Numbered from the stretch's first letter, positions 46,152-58,412 are shown. The stretch: 64,000 nucleotides of DNA from Apostichopus japonicus (GCF_037975245.1 NC_092583.1:4125264-4189263); one strand, 5' to 3'. Translations and numbers: made by a program. Notes: generated by a model not told the origin, from the sequence alone.

Positions 46152-47135
46152 CTAAGATTTCAAAGCTTTTCGTGCATGCGTGCAGCGTATGCTAAGAGCT
46201 CACTAGTTGTGGTTGGGTGGGGTTGGGAGAGGCATGTGATATTTTTAAATCAGTGCTGCCCGTCTCTCATGATCAACTTTTTCATCACGTCTTTGTAGAT
46301 GGATGGATAAACGTACAGTTGGATGAATGGATTGTGACGTCATATCTGTGATGCCACTACGACATGAAACCTTTGCCTTTCTCTTTGGTTTTTCCTTACA
46401 TTTTTTTAAGTTACAATGTTCAAAGTGTTTAAATTGTAGCTAACGCCATCATTCTAGGTCATGTATTAAAAAAAAAACTTCAATATTTTTAATTCAGAAT
46501 TTGCAAAACCCATGTTTATGACAGTAACTGCAACGTTGAAACGGTAGACAAAAACGTTTTTCTTTTAAATGAAGCACGATTGATTCGATGATGTCATATT
46601 TAGACTTGCTTAAGTTCTCAGCCTTCTGTGTGATGATCTTCGCAAAGAATTACTGCTATATTATTGGTAAATAATACTGAACTCTGCAAATCAATATCGA
46701 GGGCGCGCTTTCATTTTGGCTATTACAGGTAGCACACTTATATTTTATTTCCATATTGTCTTACACAATAAATCGTCAAAGTAGTGTGGTCTCTCAGTCC
46801 TGCGAGTTCTCGCTAGCTAAACCATGTCCATGAAAGCATAGCTGACATGTTAGTCAATTCATGTAACATTCAACTTTCCATTTCATAACTATGATTCATG
46901 AAGTTGCTTTTTGTTTTGGTATGATGGTATGACAGCCTGATGTTTTCGCTACTTGTAAACAAGCCCTTTTACTCGCCGGTTAACAATGATCGTACGCTGG
47001 TCTGGGATGGTCTAAAATGATCCGAACTTGTCTCAATTGGCCCAATGTTTGCACGGCATATACTTCCATTTTTGAAATCTGACATTCAAGCCACAAAAGA
47101 CCAGGGCCTGTTCGGTAACTATTCGACTCTGTATA
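46152..47135. other. Intergenic, nothing recognised
   Basis: AT-rich DNA without credible coding potential or definable repeats. Confidence 0.4.
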
Positions 47136-47146
47136 TGCCTCACACT

Positions 47147-47462
47147 TAGGGGGCTAGGAGCCGGGGCACTGGGGGAACGTGCCCCCCCACACTTTTTTTT
47201 CAAAATAGCAAATGCGCCCTACTGGCAAATAAAATGTGCCCCGTTGATGAAGAACTGTCTCTGAGATATCTTAATCCTTTGTTAATTTTAATTATTCACG
47301 TGTACCATAATAGTAATGATAGCATACTTACACATCATATATATTTAAGTAATATGGCCGGTGTGTATCGGTTTATATCATAACAAGTAGTGGTTTTGGA
47401 ATGAGAAAGTGCCCCTTTGATGTTGTGCCCCCCCCCACTTTTTGGAAGCTTCCTACCCCCTG
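47147..47462. mobile_element. hAT-like MITE, perfect 8-bp duplication
   Basis: Left end TAGGGGGCTAGGAGCC; right end GGAAGCTTCCTACCCCCTG, which reverse complements to CAGGGGGTAGGAAGC. The first base of the left end has probably mutated from C. CTCACACT is directly repeated at 47139-47146 and 47463-47470. Internal C/G runs flank AT-rich DNA. No shared module seen. Confidence 0.82.
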
Positions 47463-47516
47463 CTCACACTCAAGGGTTTCATCTGAATGATCGAAGATCG
47501 AAGATGAGGGCGCACT

Positions 47517-48179
47517 CAAGGGCGGCGGAACCGGGGGGCACAGGGGGCACGTGCCCCCCCCCACTTTTCCTCAGGTTAAAAATGTGCCCTTTTTCTACAT
47601 AAAAATTGAGGTCTCTCAAGTTAGCAAGAGGCCAGGGAACCAGAATGAACACTCAGGAAGGGCCGTTTCCGGCCATCTGAGGGGTTTGTAAAACCAACAA
47701 TTTTCTTGTACGCTCCGCGCCAACCGATGGTGGCGCTCCGCTCAGATAGTCGTGCATACAACTTTGCAAATCCTGGCTACGCCCATGACTTTTAATGAAT
47801 TTCTGTGGGTAAAACTCAAGCTATTTGGAATGGAAAAAATTTGTTAAGATATTAACAAGAAATAACTCTAATTCGGAGGATTCCTACATTAGCAACTAGC
47901 ATGATTTCACCTCATTTTGTCTCAGTCAAAAGAAAACTTGTTCCTTGTTTCCCAATTTGCACATTGGATATTGCAGTGCTAGTATGCATATTTTTCTTGA
48001 GGGGGGTGGGGGCGTTGATGGAGTGATGTGTATACGCAAATAAGATAATACAATTAGAGTTACAAAGGGTACTAAATATAAGGCTGCATCGGTCCTATCG
48101 AATTTCTGCAAAGTGCCCTTTGATGTCGGTGCCTCCCCCCCCCCCCCCCCCCAGATTAAAAGTGCTTCCGCCGTCCTTT
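47517..48179. mobile_element. hAT-like element with CAAGGGCGGCGGAA ends
   Basis: Left end CAAGGGCGGCGGAACC; right end, reverse complemented, AAAGGACGGCGGAAGC. Flanks GGCGCACT (47509-47516) and GGCGTACT (48180-48187) differ at one base. It contains a reverse-orientation shared module (about 47663-47748) and 'gctacgcccatgac'. The same termini bound 54898-55247, and stretches such as 'cctcaggttaaaaatgtgccc' are shared with it. Confidence 0.78.
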
Positions 48180-48187
48180 GGCGTACT

Positions 48188-48970
48188 CAATGATCAATTT
48201 TCACTGCAGAAGCCAAGTCCGCGCTAATACATGTTAGGCAGCTGTACTTGGATTTTAACACTCTGACTATGTGAACGTACAGGGAACCTGTGATATCTTC
48301 CCATTGAAAACTATGGTTTTTCTTAGCTCTTTGGGAAAGTTGTTCATCAAACTGTTCACGCCAAAAGTAAGTGATGAACAAAGTAAAGCATGTCGCAGAA
48401 TCATTAATATGCAGCTAGCGGGCCTATTTTGTTTCAAACAATTCCAAAGAACAACGGTAAAAATACCTACAAAGGTATAGCTTGGCTTCTGTAGGGCTCC
48501 ACCAGTACTAGCCATATATGCTAACTTGAATAAGCCTACACAGTACCTCAACGACCTCAGCGACTTCGTACATTTCCTGATGTTTTGGAGAGATTCCTTT
48601 CCAAGAAATTTACGCAGAGCAAATGTTTGAAGTTTAATTGTTGTAAGCCTTGTAAAAAAAAAAAAATTGTCCTTTCGAAAATATATATTATGTAGCCCAG
48701 GGGCCTACAAATTCTTAATCCGGCTGTGAACCCACCCGCGACCCTCTGAATCGGCGTTCTAGTCTAGCTTTCAGCAACTTGACTGTAATTGTATGGCCGA
48801 CACAATGAGTATATACTTGACTTTTTCTCTGACTCGTAATCCTATTCAACCATTCTATAGTATTACGGTGGGATTGCCAATGCAGGTTTTGAGCACGAAA
48901 TATAATATGGTGCGTGGGTGTTACTACACGATATTTGTATGTAATGTATGTATATATGTACGTAAGTTTT
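48188..48970. other. Intergenic, no gene supported
   Basis: Overlapping open frames of 60-95 codons on both strands (48187-48551 and 48271-48480) lack recognisable motifs. The plus and minus frames are shadows of each other. Not called as genes. Confidence 0.35.
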
Positions 48971-49176
48971 AGATCCTCCTGCAAGCAGGAACTCGCGAAG
49001 AAGCCTCATTGGCTTATCAAAGCCGCAAGCTGACCGAAGTCAGTCTCTTAGATTCATATTTAACGTCCATGATTATGAATTGTCAATTGTCAACAACATA
49101 CATTAATCTTGCAGTGACTCAAACTCGTGACCTTATGATTGAAAGGTGCCGGCGTTAACCACTTAGCTTACACTCC
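48971..49176 (-). mobile_element. tRNA-derived SINE, family 2
   Basis: On the minus strand the head reads GGAGTGTAAGCTAAGTGG then 'ttaacgccggcacc' (A-box region), with a weakened B-box (ACGAGTTTGAGTCAC). The body is shared with 58699-58922. The tail at its low-coordinate side is an (ATGT)-type repeat (48937-48966). Confidence 0.75.
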
Positions 49177-49242
49177 TTACAAGAATGCTACTTAAAATAA
49201 GAGTTGGTGACTTTTAAACATACTACTCTTATGTATTGGAAC

Positions 49243-51648
49243 CAGGGGCGTCAATCCAATTTGAAATGTGTGGGGGGGGGGGGGGGACGTAGTCGATTCG
49301 AGTATTCCGGCCGTAAGTACTATCTAAGTGGAGCGCCACCATCAGTTGGCGCGCAGCGTAGCAAGAAATTTCAGATTTCAATACCTGCCAGATCGCTGGA
49401 GATGGCACTGGATAGCAGCCATCTATAGTTGCGTGATTTCGGGAGAAAATTACAAATTCGTCACTCAGGAAATCTGCAATAAAGTTCATGCGGCCTTAAT
49501 TTTTGGTGGATTATTTCTTTTATTAGTGATTCCAATTGACATGAACATTAGAACCCAGTGCAAGTTGACAAATGTTGCGGCGAACTGGATACTGCAGCCC
49601 CATTTTGCCCTATGTTTCAGGATAGAATACCCCTCATTTGTTCATACCCATGACAACTAACAATCTGTGAATAAATTTACTTCGAAATGGGCACATTATA
49701 TTGCACCAAGTCGGTCAAGGAATGACCTCAGGGCCTCAGATATAGGCCTATAGGAACGATGTCCCAAAATGTCCCCGGACAAATAGGCGAAGGAAGCTAT
49801 CCGCCGCGACTGCATGTGGGTTTCTCGACTTGCCGTCCTGGGAGTCATATACCACAAAATGGTGCATTTCCTCATACGCCATTATTAATAATTTAAATAA
49901 CTAACTAATTATGCACAGTCCAGATCCGAAATTGCATAGTGAGCTTACCGTGACCGCAATTTGGCCAAAGGTCGTCATACGCCAGAATGTTAAACCACCA
50001 ATGACTTGTAATGCCACTTGTGACACACTTCCAATGGGACTGTGTCAGTTAAATGTTTTGCTAGGTCTACGAGAATACATTTCTATGAAATTTGAAACAA
50101 GGATGGCAAGAAAAACCACTTTAATTATATTTTCAGGACCTCACACATGCGCATGTATTGTCAGACTGAGAATAGGTCCCATGTGAGTGGGGGCTAAAGT
50201 GATGAAGGCATCAAAATAAATCAGTGGTTGTTCGTTGGAGTCCTCACGCAAGTTACCTCGATTGCTAGGTGGATCTGCATCTTGTAATCGGGTGAATTCT
50301 GGTCGAAGCGTACTATGTAACCACCGTGTACCCAGTGTTCTCACTGTGGAGTAAACTCCGGTATCACTCAACGACAAGGTAACATGGGATGCGCTGCCAC
50401 GGAATATGCTCCCTATTTCATTTCCCTAATATTAGGGAACGGGCACTGTCTTTGAAACACCATCTACAACTAAACAACAAATATGTACAGGCTTTGGCTG
50501 TAGCTATGAAGTGCCGTCTCTTAATCTTATGATTATGATGGAGTGTACTAGTTTTCTACTGGAATCCTTTCTCGAAGACCTTTCTTGAATGTAATGAAAA
50601 TGCAAAGTGTTCGCTGCCCCCCCCCCCAAAAAAAAACCCACCCCCCCCCCTCCCCCGCATTTCTCACTGGCTAAGCCACTTGAGCAATTTCATTCTAGGA
50701 CATTGTCACACTCTTAGACAGTGGATCAAATGTGAACCAATATGTAGGCTATATCAGTTACAATGAAGTTGCTACCCAGCTGCACAATGGGCCTAGCCTA
50801 CTCCATAATGAGCAATGTCCGGTAGGCTACTACTAGTTTATGACTAGGGCCGGATTATGATCTCTCTCAAGGCTGGTCCTTAAAATTGGTAACTGCGAAC
50901 AACGTCTGGATGTCACTCAACCTGTCATTCACCTCTCCTTCCCACAAGTTAGGGTTTGAAAGAGCTAACTCTCTGACGGTCCGGGCTTAGGTTCAATATG
51001 ACCTATACGATTATGAGGGACTGAATGTTCGCGGAACAGGTATGCTACTTAGAAAGCAGACCATCAGACATAGCTCACTGTTTCATGCTATACCATGTTT
51101 GTTGTTAGAGTCGCGTCGAATAACACGATACCTATTCAGAACCCATAATAGCGCCTAAGAATGCAAGGCCTATTTACAAGAATATTACAGATAACAGCAG
51201 ATAATAGTTAGAAATTACCTACCTTTCTAATATCCTATTCTGTGGTCGTGATAATGTGGTCACACGGTCATATAGTTGCAACTCTCGGAAGTTCAATTTT
51301 TGCGCTTCTTCGAATAGAGGGCAGACTTCTTGAACTAGTTGTAGGCTCCGGCCGCACCGTTATCCGCACACAGCTTGTGTACTCAATATCAAGTTTCGCT
51401 CGTCACGACAAACAGACAAAGTTGCAGGTCTACCGATGTGAAAAATCTCGGTCACTTTTCATAGAACTGAACTTCTTATATTCGATGATATGAATCCTGA
51501 GATGTGTAAGCCCTAACCAAATAGAGCCACGACACTACTCTTTTTCTAAATGTGTGTGTTTGGGGGGGGGGGGGAGACTTTTGATAGTGTGTCCTCCACC
51601 CATCGAAATGTGTCCCCCGCCCCCCCCCCCCCAGGATTGACGCCCATG
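49243..51648. mobile_element. hAT-like element, 2.4 kb, perfect 8-bp duplication
   Basis: Left end CAGGGGCGTCAATCC; right end GGATTGACGCCCATG, reverse complement CATGGGCGTCAATCC. ATTGGAAC is directly repeated at 49235-49242 and 51649-51656. It contains the shared module at 49320-49410 and a stretch near 49660-49700 resembling one inside 7676-9607. The longest open frames (for example 49911-50186) show no transposase signature, so I regard it as non-autonomous or decayed. It is the largest simple hAT-like copy here and the best candidate for reconstructing family history. Confidence 0.85.
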
Positions 51649-51656
51649 ATTGGAAC

Positions 51657-52133
51657 ACATGTATGATCAGTCATTGCTTCCGTTTTACCGTGTTACCTAT
51701 ATACTTCTCTGCTGATACTTGTCTAAAGAAGTTATTATTATTATTATAATTGTTATTATTATTATGATAACCTCGACGTAAATGTACTGTACTGTACTGA
51801 GATGCTGCAGCTGAAGAACAAAGAGTGATACGGAGGCGTATCAGCCCGGAGGTAAAGAATAAACTTTACAATACTCATATACTTACTGCAGTAAACCAAC
51901 GTGTGTTTTTTTTATGTCTCTCAACATGCATCATTGTGGAGTGAATTATGCTCAGGCAGGACGCCATTCAATATATATTTTGAATTTCGGTTTCTTATTA
52001 ATCACGTATAGTAAACGCAATTAAGACGGATCCAGAATTTCTCCATTTAGACAACATCCTTCTTCAATCATGCCGGGGCAATGCTCAGTCGATTTTTTTC
52101 TCTTCTTCTCTCTATACATTCAGCCGGGAAGAA
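51657..52133. other. Intergenic, nothing recognised
   Basis: Includes a short (TTA)n run near 51730-51765. No gene seen. Confidence 0.4.
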
Positions 52134-52503
52134 TTAAAAGCATTGAAGACTCGTCCCAAACCGCGTGCCGCCCTCTGAAAAAAAGGTTAACTTTCCGTTG
52201 CTTGCAGGTGAAGTTTTCTTCTTGTCGCTACAAAATGCAGACGGTAATGAAACGTGATACCTTGTTATCTTTTATCTGGACCTGAGATGTCCATCGCTGC
52301 TATGTACACTGTGTTGTGGGTATATTGACCGTAATTGCATTTATTGACTGTACACTAGTGTCCAATTACCGACGGTAGCAAGCTGTGTGTGTATTTTCTG
52401 GGATCGGTGGTGGTGTTAAACACTTCTGTTACACCTCATTCGAAACTAGGTCAGATTACCGGCATCTGATGTTTCTTTGTGCGCGAGTCTTCACTCCCTT
52501 TAA
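52134..52503 (+). mobile_element. TTAA-bounded MITE copy
   Basis: TTAAAAGCATTGAAGACTCG at the left; GCGCGAGTCTTCACTCCC then TTTAA at the right; 370 bp. It retains the uninterrupted 'cctgagatgtccatcgctg' segment that shows where the copy at 19483 was split. Confidence 0.82.
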
Positions 52504-53790
52504 ACCACTGCTATGGGTGTAAACCCTTATACAGAGCATCCAGAGGATTTATCAGAACCCTGTGGTTTATAGTCTCATCATGTCTCAGAATTATTGTTTA
52601 TGGTGAGGACCCCTACACGCACCCTTCGGCGCGACCCATTCACCCACCCCTTATGGGAGTCGCATCATCAACGATGCAAGCGACACCCTCACCACTTCCT
52701 TGATGAAATCATTCATTCAAAATTTCAGCCCCTAACTAAATCAATAGGAGGATTTAGGGTTTGCCCTCCACCCGCTCCCTACCCCAATACCACATTTGAA
52801 ATTCTCTGCACGCCACTGCCCACCCCCAAGCGAACACATATAAGTCCCTCCATATACCAGTGAAGTAGGCCTACATTTTTAAAATTTACGGAAAACAAAA
52901 CAAGCATCTGATGATCACGAAAGATGTTTTTTGTAAAGTTTTAATTTATTTTGCCTCTGCTGTCACATAAAAATCTACCACCTTTGATAGTTTATGTATT
53001 TCAAAAGATCAATGTATCTACATAACATTTGATATAAAATGAGAGAAAAAAGAACGGCAAGAAAAATGAAATAATATTATACATGTTTAAACAGGTATGT
53101 ATGGTTTGGAGTTCTTGCCATACCAATTTGAAAGTGGATATGAAACAGTATAAGCTATATACATCTTTGATGCTAAGTGTCGGAGGTCTTCCTTTACAAT
53201 GAAAACAAAATCCAACACACAGCAAGGAAAAGTCTTCCAACTGAATATGAGAAACAGACACATAGATAGATGCAATGTCGCGTAATAAACACCTTCTTCT
53301 ACAATAACAACAATAATAATAATATTGAGGTAGTTATTTTTACGACGCCAGTAAGCCACCACAATTTATGCCAAGGAATAAACGAATTAGTTTCGACTCA
53401 TGAATGAAGAAGAAGGAGCCGGATGAACTGTTTTAATTCAATTCCTACCTCATTTTCTTTTTCAAGACAGTGATAGTTGGAGTTGTCACATAAGTTGAAT
53501 AAAAGAAGTGAACTTGGAACAAAGACGTGTGACGTCATTGCTCCAATCTGACAACATTACAAAAAACAAAACAAAAAACGTTTTGTTGTGCTTGCTCTTT
53601 TCGCGCCATTATGTAAACCTTGGTTTGAATAAGATTTGGCTTAACCTTGTCATGCATCACGATTTTGGAAGAGACCATGTGATTCAAATTTAAGAAATAC
53701 AAACTTATCAATGACTATAGGCTGTCATGACGTAACGCTCCCAGTTAAGATTAAGATCTCCTTTCTGTATCGTTATTTATATATATATAT
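52504..53790. other. Intergenic, no gene supported
   Basis: The short frames at 52479-52863 and 53001-53362 have no recognisable domains. A C-rich segment near 52640-52830 may be old repeat debris. Confidence 0.35.
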
Positions 53791-53793
53791 ATA

Positions 53794-54095
53794 TAAATGA
53801 AAATCGTAATGAGTTGGAAAATCAAGAACAGTGAAAAAACTTTAAGCCTCCACCCGGATTCGAACCACGGGCTTTCCGCTCTGTACGCGGACACCCTAAC
53901 CACTAGGCTATGGACGCTGATTGTATGTCCAAACCGGTAAGGAAGATCGTAATTCCACTGTAGGCGTTTGTCACCTGTATCGAACAATACTAGTTCTGTT
54001 TTTGGTGACATATTTTGCCTTACTCTAGAGATCAAACATGATCCTAACCAACTCGAAATCATTTGTGATTCCTAAAGCCGGATCTCGAAAGAGAT
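53794..54095 (-). mobile_element. tRNA-derived SINE-like repeat, family 1
   Basis: Close copy of 13266-13575: same 'atcgtaatgagttggaaaatc' start beside (AT)n, same B-box (GGTTCGAATCC on the minus strand) and A-box-like TAGCCTAGTGGTTAGGG. It differs by small deletions, for example after 'ttgtatgtcc'. Confidence 0.72.
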
Positions 54096-54159
54096 AGTTT
54101 GAACAGACTTTATGTTAATGCAACGGAGGTAAACGACAAAGGCAAATGAATATATATAT

Positions 54160-54270
54160 AAATGAAAATCGTAATGAGTTGGAAAATCAAGAACAGTGAA
54201 AAAAATATATATATATATGTCGAGATCCGGCTTTAGGAATCACAAATGATTTCGAGTTGGTTAGCATTAT
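54160..54270. repeat. Two opposed fragments of SINE-like family 1 around (AT)n
   Basis: 54160-54203 repeats the low-coordinate end of the family in the same orientation as 53794. 54217-54270 carries the other end ('cgagatccggctttaggaatc') in the opposite orientation. A short (AT)n lies between. Rearranged remains. Confidence 0.6.
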
Positions 54271-54295
54271 GGCGAAATATAAAATGGCCATTACA

Positions 54296-54545
<250 letters not shown>

Positions 54546-54897
54546 ATGTATGAATCTATAAAGAAAGCTTTAACACTGCAATAAAAAAGACTTTTTCTTC
54601 TTAAAGTCGGGCACTTCAAGTTAAAGGCGTAGTTCTTTTAATATCCATTCTTGGAATGGTAAATACAATTGGTGTTGGTACAATATGAGTATAACCAATA
54701 TCATCTTTATTATCATAGGCTATAATTGCAACATATATACTTGAAGCTTACAAAATATACATATGTCGCATTGCAAAAAAGTCTTTTTCTAGGAAAGATT
54801 AATGCTGTAATAATATAATTTTTTAAAGAAAGATTATGGTTTTAATTTTGCGAAAGAGATCAAACAGACGTGAATGAATTTGTTCATCACCATCTTT

Positions 54898-55247
54898 CAA
54901 GGGCGGCGGAAGCACTTTTAATGTTTCCATTCGGAAATAGCTTTGAGTTTGACCCTCATAAATTCATTAAAAGTCAGGGGCGTAGCCGGGATTTGCAAAG
55001 TTGTATGCACGACTATCTGAGCGGAGCGCCACCATCGGTTGGCGCGGAGCGTACAATAAAAATTTTGGTTTTACAAACCCCTCAGATGGCCTGAAACGGC
55101 CCTTCCCGAGTGTTCATTCTGGTTCCCTGGCCTCTTGCTAACTTGAGACACCTCAATTTATATGTAGAAAAAGGGCACATTTTTAACCCTGAGGAAAAGT
55201 GGGGGGCACGTGCCCCCTGTGCCCCCCCCCCGGTTCCGCCGCCCTTG
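54898..55247. mobile_element. hAT-like MITE, 350 bp, perfect 8-bp duplication
   Basis: Left end CAAGGGCGGCGGAAGC; right end GGTTCCGCCGCCCTTG, a 14-bp perfect inverted repeat. CCATCTTT is directly repeated at 54890-54897 and 55248-55255. It contains the shared module (55011-55110) and 'caggggcgtagccgggatt', itself a hAT-type terminus, suggesting an older element lies inside. Same termini as 47517-48179, whose interior it resembles in inverted orientation. Confidence 0.9.
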
Positions 55248-55255
55248 CCATCTTT

Positions 55256-56100
55256 ACATAGTACCTTACAAATATTACCGGTATTGTGTCAGAAAAAAAA
55301 ATAGATGAGCGATTCACCATTTCCCCACCTTATTTTTCTTTGAATATCATTAGTACCACAATTATCCTATAAATTTTGAAAGAGCGCTTGGTGGGAAACG
55401 AAATCAAAACGGAGAACGATTCCAAGCCTGATATAGACGTAAATCTTATTTCCTTCTCCAATGTTGGTGACGCTAATTGTGCATTAGTACCTTAAAACCC
55501 GTTTGTGTGTTTTTCATCTCATTATCATCGTGTTCGGCAATCCATGTCGCTATTTAAACAATTTCATAGATTAGAGGTATTTTAGTCATTACTGATTTAC
55601 TGAATGGATTCGAATTTGTCTCACGAGTACGTGTAAAAACCGGTTGCCGTCTGATTGTATTGCTACTAGAATCGTGCAGGGAGTAGTTACACGAATGTTA
55701 CTCTGGTTAAAAAATGATTTTCTGGTGACAAACAAAATGTGAAACATATTGAAGAGAAAACAATCATTTACAAAATATCACAAAATATAAAAGTGGACAA
55801 AAATCAGCTTTGCGCTACAAAACTGATATGAGGATGAGGTCTTTACATTTACAAAGAAAAATCCGAATATTTATAGCAATATTTACACTAGCCACCAGAA
55901 AATCATATTAAATTATGCAACTAAGGTCGAAATTGAGGCATGATTCTATCAGATCGTGCTATACACTCATATATGAATCTCATAACCGTCACACACATAG
56001 TTAACAAGGATACAGTCAATCAGCATATATCCGCATTGCTTGTCAGTGAGATCATCCGTCTTGAATCTGTATCCCATGAGAGAGCCAGACCAGACCTTTT
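55256..56100. other. Intergenic downstream of transporter copy 3, nothing recognised
   Basis: AT-rich DNA with no credible gene. It may contain the 3' untranslated region of the minus-strand gene at 56353 if transcription continues through the SINE. Confidence 0.35.
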
Positions 56101-56123
56101 AATGTATGTATGTATGTATATGT

Positions 56124-56345
56124 GATCTTCCCGCAAGTAGGAACACGCGAAAGAAGCCATGGAGGCTTATAGACTCGCAAGCTGACCGAAGCCAATCTCT
56201 CGGCACACATCCATTTAACGTCCATGTCGGGAAGTTGTTATTGAACAACACCCTTGCCAGACGACACACATTGCTGTCGGCGGTAATCGAACCGGGGATC
56301 TCATGACTGGGAGACGCCGGCGTTAACCACTAGGCTATACACTCC
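56124..56345 (-). mobile_element. tRNA-derived SINE, family 2, adjacent to a stop codon
   Basis: On the minus strand the head begins GGAGTGTATAGCCTAGTGG then 'ttaacgccggcgtctcc', and the B-box GGTTCGATTACC follows. The tail is (ATGT)n at 56102-56122. Its first base lies about 7 bp beyond the stop codon of the transporter ending at 56353, on the same strand, so it probably forms the beginning of that gene's 3' untranslated region. Confidence 0.75.
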
Positions 56346-56352
56346 GCAATCA

Positions 56353-57519
56353 TCAAACGAGATTCGAATGTTTTCTGCCGTTAAGGTGCGGTAGAGGTTC
56401 TTTTTTGGCACTATCTGGAGTCGTGTAGTTGCTTTCTTCTATCGCGGCCATTTTGTCTTTCCTGTCCTGTTGTTTTCCTTTCTTTCTTGTTTGTAGAATC
56501 TTTCTTATTGAAGTTACCGCGGACGATCCGACTATTAGGAAAGTACCAAACACGCTCAGCCACCGGGGCTCGGTTCCGAACAGCAGGATATCGAGGAAGA
56601 AAACGATGTAGACTTCATTCATGGTTACCAAGGAAACATAAACAGCGTCCTCTACTGATACGGCGAGGTTAACCAGGGAATAGCCAGCGAAAGCCATACA
56701 ACCCATTATAACGGTCCAGAGTTTGGGTATGACGCATTGAGGGATTGTCCACTCTTGTAATATAGTTAAAGGGACAGATACGATCACGACCGAATACAAC
56801 GAAAAATAAAAGACTGTTTTCATTGAGGTGAAGTTATGGTTTTGCATAGCACGAAGAGTCACTACCATAAGGGCGCCAAAAATGCTGCCGCAAAGTGCAA
56901 CTAATGGTGGCAACACAACGTCTACGACTGTTGAATGTTCCCCACTGTCAGTGACTTCATCTTCATCAGGCAAACCAAAGATAAACGGTGGGCGCGCTAT
57001 GAATACAGTACCTCCGAACGTGAACAGAATCACGAAGGCTTCAAAGAACCCGAACGCTTCCTTTAGAAAGATTCTACCGAACAGACCAGTGAAAGCTACG
57101 TACCCGTATATTATGGCTGAAGCATCTGCAGTGCGCATGTTTTGATATGCGTAAAATTGACAGAAAATTGATATGCTTGACACGACTGCGTTGATGATAT
57201 GAAATTTGACCTCTTTCAATGATTCTGGTTTGATAGACTGACCCTGGTGAATGAGAACGAGCGTACTTAAACAGAGGGTTGCGAATGCGCGTACAAACAC
57301 CAGTTGCATGGAGCCGACTTCATCTGTCAAGGCGGATACTGTCATCGTCATCCCTGCGAAGCACCAAGCGGCTGCGAACGCACAGAGAAGGCCACGGTAG
57401 CGATGAACAGTCAAGGCGAATTTATTCTTGACTTTAACCAAGAATGGGACCTCATAAACTGTCGTTTCCTTTGACTTCGGCACACATTCTTCGCCTTCCT
57501 CTTTCATTATTTCATCCAT
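56353..57519 (-). CDS. SLC35G1-like EamA/DMT membrane transporter (intact copy 3)
   Basis: A 388-residue single-exon protein with ATG at 57519-57517. The N-terminal 40 residues are charged, then YRGLLCAFAAAW starts helix 1 (about 42-64). The first-half signature is altered: FYAYQNMRTADASAIIYGY (122-140) has Arg-Thr-Ala where copies 1 and 2 have Pro-x-Gly, followed by FGRIFLKEA (147-155). ARPPFIFG (175-182) precedes an acidic loop (DEDEVTDSGE). The second half contains VEDAVYVSLVTMNEVYIVFF and LFGTEPRWLSVFG. The C-terminal tail has a basic cluster (RKKGKQQDRKDK) and is probably cytosolic. Predicted multipass membrane transporter, substrate unknown. TATAATATAG lies about 25 bp before the ATG on the coding strand, but is too close to be a safe TATA box. 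A SINE follows the stop at once. It is the most diverged intact copy. Confidence 0.9.
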   Translation of the reverse strand: MDEIMKEEGEECVPKSKETTVYEVPFLVKVKNKFALTVHRYRGLLCAFAAAWCFAGMTMTVSALTDEVGSMQLVFVRAFATLCLSTLVLIHQGQSIKPESLKEVKFHIINAVVSSISIFCQFYAYQNMRTADASAIIYGYVAFTGLFGRIFLKEAFGFFEAFVILFTFGGTVFIARPPFIFGLPDEDEVTDSGEHSTVVDVVLPPLVALCGSIFGALMVVTLRAMQNHNFTSMKTVFYFSLYSVVIVSVPLTILQEWTIPQCVIPKLWTVIMGCMAFAGYSLVNLAVSVEDAVYVSLVTMNEVYIVFFLDILLFGTEPRWLSVFGTFLIVGSSAVTSIRKILQTRKKGKQQDRKDKMAAIEESNYTTPDSAKKEPLPHLNGRKHSNLV

Positions 57520-58190
57520 TTTTTTCAGTGTTGTACTATATTATACAGTAGTATAGCCTCAAGAGTCTTTTTTAATAATAAAAGACAAATTTATGGGAAT
57601 CACTTGGGAGATACCTGTTCACTGTAGCGTTACCGAGAATATATCCGTGACTGTAAACGATTCATTATTTTAGAGGCAACAATGTGTTGTTGTTTTTTGT
57701 CGCTGTAAAGGGGCATGACACAAAGTGCCTTTGTGAACCTCTTACTCCTTGGCGTCTTTTGCATGTCTTATCTATCTGTCTTTCGTGGGTTCAAAACGTT
57801 GCTAAAAGAACGATTCAATACTGCGCATGTGCAACCATAGATCACGTAATGGCAAATTATACTGTTTTGGCCACAATTTAAACAACTGTGGATTAGCGTG
57901 GTTAGCAATTGACAGAGATGGCATTCTCGACACTGACTTGTTTCTTCAGGGGACGATACCAACCCATTCTGCATCGAATTACTGAAAGACAAAAAACAGA
58001 AAAGCCATGCCATCAATAACAGTATAGCAACATAAATATCCAACTGTGCCAGTCTAAAATTCTAACTATCAGTTACATATAAATATCGTTTCAATCTGGT
58101 GTATCTTATTCCTATTGAACACTCCTTGCCCTACATAGAAGTGTAGGGCATTTGATACTTAAATGTGCTTCGTTTAAGTATCAATAAAAG
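57520..58190. other. Upstream region of transporter copy 3, no gene seen
   Basis: Probably includes the promoter. Overlapping frames at 57684-57881 and 57768-58043 show no recognisable domain. Confidence 0.35.
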
Positions 58191-58412
58191 AGTTATCTAA
58201 CTTCCAAGTACCTTGATTGATATTATTGTCAAGTTTGTTTTGTACATTTTGTTTTTCTTTCTTACTTTGTTCTGTTATTTTCTTTCTTTTTCTTTAGGGT
58301 TACTAGCTTTGATAAACATTTTATGTTTTTTCTAGTACCCGGTGTATACCATTACTGCACTGTTTTTGTATGGTATGTAAATGCGAAATATATTAACTGA
58401 ACTGAACTGAAC
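58190..58412 (+). repeat. Probable LINE 3' tail with (AACTG) end
   Basis: T-rich sequence with 'ctagctttgataaacattttatg', 'tttttctagtacccggtgtatacc' and terminal 'aactgaactgaactgaac'. A related tail is at 63680-63830 ('ctagctttgatgaatag', 'ttttttctagtgtc'). No coding part attached. Confidence 0.5.

Noticed and set aside
48187-48551. Minus-strand frame of about 94 codons and its plus-strand counterpart
   Set aside because: No motif, no splice context, and overlapping frames on both strands; likely chance.
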